DNA of 6,093 bases, from positions 1 through 6,093 of the forward strand of contig JBAQSX010000055.1 in NCBI GenBank assembly GCA_049296695.1, read 5' to 3'. Of this stretch, positions 1 through 4,901 are shown piece after piece. The first letter of the stretch is position 1. Every line of letters begins with the position of its first letter. This DNA is from UBA10906 sp049296695. Lineage in GTDB: Bacteria; Pseudomonadota; Gammaproteobacteria; Methylococcales; Methylomonadaceae. Position numbers and translations under genes: made by a program. The notes under the pieces are model-generated. The model had not been told where the DNA came from, did no database searches, and saw nothing but the letters and a program-made list of their open reading frames with translations.

Positions 1-24
1 GAGTTCAAACCTAGGTTTGAACTC
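1..24. repeat. Perfect 24-bp palindrome at the window edge
   Basis: The first 24 bases form a perfect inverted repeat with no spacer: arm GAGTTCAAACCT is followed directly by its reverse complement. Base 25 is C, so the palindrome may extend upstream out of view. No U-run follows, so it is not a typical intrinsic terminator, although a cruciform or RNA hairpin from an upstream gene is possible. It could also be an operator-like site or a dispersed palindromic repeat. The window alone cannot decide. Confidence 0.6.
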
Positions 25-88
25 CAACTAAAATAGCGTTTTGTTTAAACCTACTCTTTTGAAGCACTACCTTATATTTTAACTTGCT

Positions 89-103
89 TGAGAGATTATC
101 AAC
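89..103 (+). promoter_or_regulatory. Ribosome binding site that fixes a TTG start
   Basis: GAGAG at 90-94 lies 9 nt before the TTG at 104. An in-frame TGA at 89-91 rules out a longer product, and no ATG lies between that stop and the TTG. The next ATG (residue 18) would remove most of the first membrane helix. TTG 104 is therefore the best start for the small membrane protein. Confidence 0.6.
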
Positions 104-448
104 TTGAATATTACTTTATCCACTGTACTCTTATTATGTTGCAGTAATATTTTTATGACCTTTGCTTGGTATGCGCATTTAAAAGAACTCGGCAATAAAC
201 CATGGTTTATTGCCGCACTAGTTAGTTGGGGTATTGCTTTATTTGAATATTTATTACAAGTTCCTGCTAATCGTATTGGTTATAGCGTTATGACTGTCGG
301 ACAACTCAAATTATTACAAGAAGTGATTGCCTTATCAGTTTTTGTACCCTTTTCTGTTTACTATTTAAAAGAACCTTTAAAACTTGATTATTTGTGGGCA
401 GGTTTATGTTTATTAGGGGCTGTTTATTTTGTGTTTCGAGCCAAATAA
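104..448 (+). CDS. DUF486 family small integral membrane protein (DMT-like)
   Basis: This 114-residue inner-membrane protein has four hydrophobic segments, at about residues 4-22, 34-52, 70-87 and 95-111. Family hallmarks I recognise are SNIFMTFAWYAHL at residues 14-26, EYLLQVPANRIGY at 48-60 and QLKLLQEVI at 67-75. Together these match the DUF486 family, whose members are about 110 residues long and distantly related to drug/metabolite transporter proteins. The length is normal and both ends look complete. The start is a TTG with a GAGAG ribosome site, and the N-terminus fits other members, which begin shortly before the SNxFMTFAWY motif. The substrate and function are unknown; a small-molecule transport role is only inferred from the fold. 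It stands alone, 141 bp from the next gene, and nothing in the sequence links it functionally to its neighbours. Confidence 0.92.
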   Translation: MNITLSTVLLLCCSNIFMTFAWYAHLKELGNKPWFIAALVSWGIALFEYLLQVPANRIGYSVMTVGQLKLLQEVIALSVFVPFSVYYLKEPLKLDYLWAGLCLLGAVYFVFRAK

Positions 449-471
449 ATTTAACTTAAGGTGCTAAAATC

Positions 472-502
472 ACAGCATTTATCTGAAAAAATGTTATGCT
501 GT
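472..502 (+). other. Short inverted repeat, possible RNA hairpin
   Basis: ACAGCAT (472-478) and ATGCTGT (496-502) are perfect 7-bp complementary arms around a 17-nt A/T-rich loop. It sits 24 bp after the small membrane protein gene. There is no U-run after it. It could be part of a weak 3' end signal or of the leader of the following exoprotein gene. Confidence 0.3.
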
Positions 503-507
503 TATTA

Positions 508-541
508 AAGAGTTTACTAATAGGAATTTATTAGTTCTCTT
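508..541 (+). other. Imperfect stem-loop before the exoprotein gene
   Basis: Arms ACTAATA (516-522) and TATTAGT (529-535) enclose the loop GGAATT. Outside them AAGAG (508-512) pairs with CTCTT (537-541) across a 3-versus-1 nt internal loop, giving about 12 bp in total. It ends 32 nt before the ribosome site of the exoprotein gene. It may be a rho-dependent or weak terminator of the upstream gene or a structured 5' leader. The sequence does not tell which. Confidence 0.35.
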
Positions 542-589
542 AACAGTCAATTAAACAAGTTTTGATTTCACACAGAGGATTTAAGTCTA

Positions 590-3427
590 ATGAAAACCAA
601 GGCTAATACGCACTTAGTCGAATTAATGCCGCTGGGCTTAGTGTTTCTATTATGGCAATCAAGCGCAGTCGCTGACATCAGCTTTGACCATAGTGCCGTT
701 GTTCCAAACATTGTGCAAGGACATCAATTAACAGGCGACATGACCATTCGCGCTGATTATGGAAAATTGGTGGGCAGTAATTTATTTCACAGTTTCGAGC
801 AATTCAATATAGGACAAGGACAATCGGCGACTTTTACTAATGATGGTGTCAATGCGGCTATTCATAACGTTATTGGTCGCGTTACAGGTGGGTTTAGTTC
901 AAATATTGATGGTTTATTACGCTCAACTATTCCCAATGCGAATGTGTATTTATTAAATCCTAACGGGATTGTATTTGCCCCTCATGCGCAATTAGATATA
1001 CAAGGGGCATTTCATGCCAGTACAGCTTCGGTATTAAATTTTAAAGACGGCGGTCATTTTGATAGCTTGGCTATTAATAATGATTTATTAACAACCGCTA
1101 GCCCTCAAGATTTTGGTTTTTTAGCCAATTCTGCTAATAATAATGGTACGATTACTATTAATGGTGCGCAATTAGATCAAAGCTTTACAAATTTAAAAAC
1201 ACTCGATTTAGCCGCAGGTAATATCAGTATTGAAAATAATGCTGTTGTAACGTTGCCCACAGGTGAAATTCGCTTAGTTGCCATGCAAGGTAAAGGCGAA
1301 GTCAGTGCAATTCCAGAAGCCAATGGCATATTACCTTTACCTACTACAACTCCCAATGCTGATAATGCAGGTAATATCACGATTCAAAGCGGTGAAGATA
1401 ATCCCAATACCCCTCTATTAGTGGAAAGAAGTAAATTAGTGACTAGCGGTAATGGTGCAGGACGCATTAGTTTATGGGGAGGTGATATTAGTTTTAATAA
1501 TGCGCGTGCGTTTGCTGATAATAAAGCAAATATTTATGACCCTGAGGCAAAAGCAATTAATGCCAGTGCTGAAAAGGGTATTATTATTCAAGCTAATAAT
1601 TTAGTCGTGGATAATAGTTTTATTTCTACTGAGGCAAACCAAGCCAATGGTGCGAGTATTCATGCAGTATCCACAGGTGAAACTATTATTCGTAATGGCG
1701 CGGGTATTGAAGCGAATGTCGTTTCAAAAGGTCATGGTGGTAACTTAATCATTAGTGCCGATAAATTAATTATTGATGGTCAAGGCGATAGTTCACAACG
1801 TACAGGGATTTATGCCGATGTGTTAAGTAATAGTATTCAAGGCAATGCGGGTAGCGTTCAAGTCAACGCGAAACATGAATTAGATATTCTCAATCAAGCG
1901 CATATTTCATCTTATACACAATCAACAGGACAAGCAGGAAAGGTTACTGTACAAGCAGAGACACTCAATATTGCCAATGATGGCTATATTTCTTCAAATA
2001 GTTATGCCACAGGCAATACGCAAACTGTCACTGTAAACGCGCAAACTATCAATATAGCTGATGGGGGGGCTATTTCTTCAAATACGCTTTCTGAGGGTTA
2101 TGCTAAAGATGTCAACGTACAGGCTGATTTATTAAATATTACCTCAGGCGGAAAAATTTCTGCAAGCACCTCAGCTATAGGTAATGTAGGCAATATTAAT
2201 CTTAATATTGGTAAGCATTTAATTATCGATGGTTCTGGAGAAAATAATAGTTCAAGACCTACAGGTATTTTTTCTGAGGCTACTGAAAAAAATAGTGGCA
2301 ATAGTGGCAGTGTGACAATAAATAATAGCAAAACATTAGAAGTGCTTATAGAAAATGGTGGCAAAATTTCCTCCACAACTTTATCAAATAAAGGTAATGC
2401 GGGTAATATAGTAATAATGGCAGATACCCTGACAATTGATGGTCAAAAAAGTCATACTGCCACGGGTATTTACTCAGAAACAGCAAGCCGAAATAAACGA
2501 GCAGGCGATATTTTTATTACTACTAATAAAGTGGCAATGAAAAATAATAGTGAAATTTTTGCTAATACAAATTCACAAGATAAAGCAGGTAATATTATTT
2601 TAACAACTAAAGATAATATTAGTTTAGATAATAGCCGTATAGGCTCATCCACTTTTGGGTATGGTGCAGATGGTGGCACGATAACAATTAACTCGCCCAC
2701 ATTAATACTCAATAATAATGCTAAAATTTCTGCTACTGCAAATAAAGAAGCTACAGGCGGCAATATTATTATTGATGCCTCCACTTTTAATTTACTGAAT
2801 CGTTCAGAAATTTCTGCTAGAAATGTAGGTTCTGGTAATGCGGGAACTATTGATATTACCGCCAAAGACAGTGCCGTTCTAGAAAATAATAGTCAAATTA
2901 CTGTAGCTTCTAATCAAAAGAATGCAGGTAATATTTATCTTAATGCCTTAAATCGCTTGTATTTGTTAAATAGTCAATTAACTACCAGCGCGGCAGAAGG
3001 TAAAGGAAACGGTGGTGATATTCGTATTGGTCATAATTTAGTTGATAAGAATTTATTTGACCCCACCTTTGTCGTATTAAACAAAAGTGCGATTGTTGCG
3101 AATGCCCTACGCGGTAATGGTGGCAAAATTGATATATTAACGCACTATTTTTTACAAAGCACTGACAGTATTGTACAAGCCTCATCACAATTTGGTTTGC
3201 AAGGCAGTATTTCAATTAGTAGTGCTAATTCCAATATTGCAGGTAGTATTGCGGTTTTAACAGGCACTTTTATGGATTCAGCGCGATTAGTTCAAGAAGA
3301 TTGTAATAAACGTTATGCCCAAAATAGTAGTTTTGTAGTGCGTTCGGGTAATATGGTCTTACCCAGTCCTGATAATCGCTTAAATTATATTCCTAGTTCT
3401 TTAGAAGGTTGCTTAACTTCATTTTAA
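590..3427 (+). CDS. Filamentous-haemagglutinin-type (TpsA) secreted exoprotein
   Basis: This 945-residue protein has a signal peptide: a hydrophobic stretch at residues 12-22 and a probable cut after AVA at residue 28. A TPS/haemagglutination-activity domain of roughly residues 29-260 follows. It shows the family pattern of an early 'G..SSNIDGL' segment (residues 101-109) and NVYLLNPNGIVF at 118-129. This domain is what a TpsB outer-membrane pore recognises during two-partner secretion. The rest is a Gly/Asn/Ser/Thr-rich beta-helix-like passenger with a period near 28 residues. No C-terminal beta-barrel is present, so it is not a classical autotransporter. The tail, with NSSFVV and LPSPDNRL, resembles the C-termini of similar large exoproteins. 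The only cysteines are C905 and C941. AGAGGA at 574-579 lies 10 nt before the ATG. No transporter gene is adjacent, so the partner must be elsewhere. The likely role is adhesion or surface attachment; the ligand is unknown. Confidence 0.93.
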   Translation: MKTKANTHLVELMPLGLVFLLWQSSAVADISFDHSAVVPNIVQGHQLTGDMTIRADYGKLVGSNLFHSFEQFNIGQGQSATFTNDGVNAAIHNVIGRVTGGFSSNIDGLLRSTIPNANVYLLNPNGIVFAPHAQLDIQGAFHASTASVLNFKDGGHFDSLAINNDLLTTASPQDFGFLANSANNNGTITINGAQLDQSFTNLKTLDLAAGNISIENNAVVTLPTGEIRLVAMQGKGEVSAIPEANGILPLPTTTPNADNAGNITIQSGEDNPNTPLLVERSKLVTSGNGAGRISLWGGDISFNNARAFADNKANIYDPEAKAINASAEKGIIIQANNLVVDNSFISTEANQANGASIHAVSTGETIIRNGAGIEANVVSKGHGGNLIISADKLIIDGQGDSSQRTGIYADVLSNSIQGNAGSVQVNAKHELDILNQAHISSYTQSTGQAGKVTVQAETLNIANDGYISSNSYATGNTQTVTVNAQTINIADGGAISSNTLSEGYAKDVNVQADLLNITSGGKISASTSAIGNVGNINLNIGKHLIIDGSGENNSSRPTGIFSEATEKNSGNSGSVTINNSKTLEVLIENGGKISSTTLSNKGNAGNIVIMADTLTIDGQKSHTATGIYSETASRNKRAGDIFITTNKVAMKNNSEIFANTNSQDKAGNIILTTKDNISLDNSRIGSSTFGYGADGGTITINSPTLILNNNAKISATANKEATGGNIIIDASTFNLLNRSEISARNVGSGNAGTIDITAKDSAVLENNSQITVASNQKNAGNIYLNALNRLYLLNSQLTTSAAEGKGNGGDIRIGHNLVDKNLFDPTFVVLNKSAIVANALRGNGGKIDILTHYFLQSTDSIVQASSQFGLQGSISISSANSNIAGSIAVLTGTFMDSARLVQEDCNKRYAQNSSFVVRSGNMVLPSPDNRLNYIPSSLEGCLTSF
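1841..3025 (+). repeat. Protein-level 28-residue repeats of the passenger
   Basis: Residues 418-812 of the exoprotein repeat a pattern of the form 'G-x-A-G-x-I/V-x-I/V-x-A ... L-x-I-x-N ... I-S-S/A'. The last Gly (or equivalent position) of each unit falls near residues 421, 450, 478, 506, 534, 573, 605, 639, 667, 696, 724, 752, 780 and 809. Most steps are therefore 28-29 residues, with three longer steps of 32-39 residues between 534 and 639. The repeat is clear in protein but degenerate in DNA, pointing to old, diverged units rather than recent tandem duplication. It fits a right-handed beta-helix; the fold is inferred. Confidence 0.75.
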
Positions 3428-3583
3428 CGCTAGCGACTCATTATACGGTGTTAAAAATCATGACTTTGATTCTAAATAATTAGCTATCGTAACAAATCTA
3501 TTGAATAACTTTGGTTATCAAACACATACAGAGTTTTCAAAATCATTTAATTATTATCTAAAATTGCGTAGCGTTTATCAATG

Positions 3584-3607
3584 TAAGGGCAATTCTATTT
3601 GCCCTTA
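3584..3607. repeat. Hairpin module, left copy in the element
   Basis: TAAGGGCAA (3584-3592) and TTGCCCTTA (3599-3607) are perfect 9-bp arms around a 6-nt loop. This is the left copy of the palindromic core found again, inverted, at 3627-3645. Confidence 0.65.
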
Positions 3608-3626
3608 ATAACAAGCTCTTGTGCAA

Positions 3627-3645
3627 GGGCGAATAGGATTCGCCC
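3627..3645. repeat. Hairpin module, right copy in the element
   Basis: GGGCGAAT (3627-3634) and ATTCGCCC (3638-3645) are perfect 8-bp arms around AGG. Read on the minus strand, the surroundings give TGTAGGGGCGAATCCTATT, closely matching the left copy's TGTAAGGGCAATTCTATT. A smaller palindrome, ACAAG-CT-CTTGT (3611-3622), lies between the two copies at the centre of the element. Confidence 0.65.
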
Positions 3646-3725
3646 CTACACACCGCTATTTTTAATAACTTAATTGTTGTGAAAACCCTGTATCTACAAG
3701 TTTATTTTGAATGCAGTTTAGTTAG

Positions 3726-3789
3726 AACTATCAAAATAAAACTATCTAAAATAGAAATATTTTTGTAATTATTGACCTCGTATTTCTAT
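3726..3789. repeat. Short tandem repeat and AT-rich hairpin
   Basis: AACTATCAAAATAA (3726-3739) is followed at once by the near-copy AACTATCTAAAATAG (3740-3754). ATAGAAATA (3751-3759) then pairs perfectly with TATTTCTAT (3781-3789) across a 21-nt loop. In such AT-rich DNA this may have no function. Confidence 0.3.
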
Positions 3790-4057
3790 CATTCTATTTT
3801 TTTCATAACTATCTATTTTCCCGTTTAGCCATAACGCGCTATTTTAAAATAGTCGTCAGTGTTTTTTGTCAGCCTTTGCGCGAATTTGTTAGGGCTTAAA
3901 AACGACTGAGGGAAACGGATGCCCTAAATGTCTAATTATTGCATTTTAAATCCTGCAAAAATGGTTAGGCGATAATTGTTTAAAACTAACAAAAATTGCG
4001 CGATATGGTTTTAATTTTACAGATAATGCTAGTTAGATTTTAATTAAATGGCGATAA

Positions 4058-4086
4058 GTTATTGTATTAAATTAATATAGTATATT
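4058..4086 (+). promoter_or_regulatory. Weak promoter candidate for the three-gene operon
   Basis: TATAGT at 4076-4081, overlapping TATATT at 4081-4086, resembles a -10 box. The best -35 partner for the second is TTATTG (4059-4064, 16-nt spacer), which is poor. Start of transcription near 4092 would put the downstream hairpin at the very 5' end of the message. This is inferred from position and composition only. Confidence 0.25.
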
Positions 4087-4090
4087 TTTA

Positions 4091-4154
4091 GTCCACTTGG
4101 TACAGCTTCTGCTTTTCGTAATTTATGTATTAGGGTGGACAGTTTTTTGAGGAG
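4091..4154 (+). promoter_or_regulatory. Leader hairpin plus T-run running into the ribosome site
   Basis: GTCCAC (4091-4096) is complementary to GTGGAC (4135-4140), which is followed by AG, six Ts (4143-4148) and at once by the ribosome site GAGGAG (4149-4154). The arrangement resembles an attenuator placed directly before the thioredoxin gene. The stem is only 6 bp with a 38-nt loop, so it is weak on its own. I do not recognise a known riboswitch class in the loop. Confidence 0.3.
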
Positions 4155-4163
4155 TAATTGTTA

Positions 4164-4667
4164 ATGATAAAAAAGAGTTTTTTATGTGGCTGGCTGTTGA
4201 GTGCGAGTATGTGTGCGCTGAACGTTTCTGCAACTGAAATAGGACAACCCGCCCCCGCATTCACTTTACCGAGTCTTGCGCAAGATAAGCCCACTGCTTT
4301 AAAACAATTTGCAGGTAAGGTTTTGTATGTGGATTTTTGGGCTTCATGGTGCGCACCTTGTCGGGTGTCATTTCCTGAATTAAATAAGCTTCACGAAAAA
4401 CTAAAAGCCCAAGGCTTTGAGGTGATTGCTATTAATTTAGATGAAGATAAAGCTGGTGCGGAGAAATTTTTAAAAGAAATCCCTGTGAATTTTACGGTAT
4501 TGCGTGACAGCACGGGTGAATGGAGCGATCAATTTGTGGTGGAATCAATGCCGACTTCGTTCATTATTGATAAAAAAGGTGTGGTGGCGCATATTCATCA
4601 CGGTTTTACTACTGCCGATGTGGCTGAATTAGAACAAAAAATAAAGACCTTGCTGGAGGCTAAATGA
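4164..4667 (+). CDS. TlpA/ResA-like periplasmic thiol-disulfide thioredoxin
   Basis: This 167-residue exported thioredoxin-fold protein is predicted to exchange thiols and disulfides in the periplasm. A signal peptide has KK at residues 3-4, a hydrophobic core at 6-19 and a probable cut after VSA at residue 23. The mature part starts with the IGQPAPAFTL segment typical of AhpC/TSA-TlpA proteins. The active site WCAPC has C63 and C66, preceded by VDFWAS, and the conserved cis-proline is P130 in MPTSFIID. Length is normal for a free periplasmic TlpA domain. ATG 4164 is preferred because GAGGAG at 4149-4154 is 9 nt away; an in-frame TTG at 4158 is only 3 nt from it. Its stop overlaps the next start (ATGA), so it is co-translated with the Cys-tailed lipoprotein, the obvious candidate substrate. 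This partner role is inference. Whether it reduces or oxidises cannot be read from the sequence. Confidence 0.95.
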   Translation: MIKKSFLCGWLLSASMCALNVSATEIGQPAPAFTLPSLAQDKPTALKQFAGKVLYVDFWASWCAPCRVSFPELNKLHEKLKAQGFEVIAINLDEDKAGAEKFLKEIPVNFTVLRDSTGEWSDQFVVESMPTSFIIDKKGVVAHIHHGFTTADVAELEQKIKTLLEAK

Positions 4668-4891
4668 GCTTGTTATCGCGCTTGATGATGTTGAGTTTGG
4701 CGACATTATCGTTAATTAGCTTGTCGGCTTGTTCGCAAGTTTTGCCCAGAGAACGCGGCTATTTAGCCCTGCCACAAATGGCACTCAATCCTGATCCTTT
4801 AGAATTCGGTCTACGTCAACATACCGCATTTAGTAAAGAAGCGGCGACGGGTGGTTATGGTGGTGGTGGTGGCGGCTGTGGCTGTAATTGA
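4664..4891 (+). CDS. DUF4266 family lipoprotein with C-terminal Gly-rich CGCN tail
   Basis: This is a complete 75-residue exported lipoprotein. Residues 1-22 form a signal peptide with lipobox L-S-A-C, so C23 would be lipidated; Ser after it favours the outer membrane by the Lol +2 rule known from enterobacteria. The mature part is only 53 residues: a short conserved stretch (PQMALNPDPLE, then LRQHTAFSKEAA) and a tail GGYGGGGGGCGCN. I recognise this layout as DUF4266, a small family seen beside TlpA and DUF3570 genes. The only cysteines besides C23 are C72 and C74, separated by one Gly at the very end. They could bind metal, form a strained disulfide or be a modification site; none is shown here. 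The ATG overlaps the thioredoxin stop by 4 nt, with GGAGG at 4655-4659. Another ATG at 4685 lacks a ribosome site. The function is unknown. Confidence 0.9.
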   Translation: MSLLSRLMMLSLATLSLISLSACSQVLPRERGYLALPQMALNPDPLEFGLRQHTAFSKEAATGGYGGGGGGCGCN

Positions 4892-4901
4892 GGGAGTAGT
4901 C

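Larger units (their letters stand above)
3527..3692. mobile_element. MITE-like inverted-duplication element, ~166 bp
   Basis: The left end (3527-3556) and the reverse complement of the right end (3663-3692) match at 24 of 30 positions, both beginning TACAG(A/G)GTTTTCA. Inside, each half carries the same internal module in opposite orientation: AAAAT(T/A)GCG, then TGTA(A/G)GGGC followed by a Y/CTATT core and GCCCTT. The whole element is thus a long imperfect palindrome built from two inverted copies of a module of about 80 bp. The TA at both outer edges could be a target duplication, as in Tc1/mariner (IS630-type) insertions, but it also counts as part of the repeat, so this is uncertain. There is no transposase. 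A non-autonomous miniature element or a BIME-like palindromic repeat are the two best readings. Confidence 0.6.
3428..4163. other. Gene-free intergenic region of about 735 bp
   Basis: No credible reading frame is present on either strand; stops are dense and no long frame carries a ribosome site. The stretch holds an 8-bp palindrome CGCTAGCG straight after the exoprotein stop, a MITE-like element (3527-3692), a short tandem repeat and AT-rich hairpin (3726-3789), a second weak hairpin (3889-3927), and the promoter/leader region of the downstream operon. I see no convincing intrinsic terminator after the exoprotein gene and no recognisable RNA gene. Confidence 0.7.

Noticed and set aside
1841..3025. 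Recent DNA tandem duplication in the passenger
   Set aside because: The 28-residue period is clear in protein, but the DNA of neighbouring units is too divergent to be a recent tandem array.
1177..3215. Four minus-strand reading frames (1177-1380, 2098-2376, 2470-2865, 2982-3215) inside the exoprotein gene
   Set aside because: They lie wholly within a well-supported + strand gene. Their hydrophobic, low-complexity translations are what the reverse complement of Asn/Ile-rich repeats gives, and they match no family I know.
590..3427. Classical (type Va) autotransporter
   Set aside because: There is no C-terminal beta-barrel ending in an aromatic-rich strand, and the N-terminal domain is the two-partner type.
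3428..3476. Intrinsic terminator directly after the exoprotein gene
   Set aside because: CGCTAGCG is only an 8-bp palindrome without a loop or a following U-run, and the later AATCA/TGATT pairing is too short.
3526..3692. CRISPR array or partial array
   Set aside because: The repeated modules are inverted and diverged, occur only twice and have no spacer-like regular interval.
3889..3927. Riboswitch or hammerhead ribozyme suggested by CTGAGGGAAAC
   Set aside because: The hammerhead CUGAUGA core is missing, and the pairings do not fit TPP, glycine or cobalamin aptamers as I know them. Only a 7-bp hairpin with a 25-nt loop remains.
4158..4163. TTG at 4158 as the thioredoxin start
   Set aside because: It is only 3 nt from GAGGAG, whereas ATG 4164 has a 9-nt spacing and gives a normal signal peptide.
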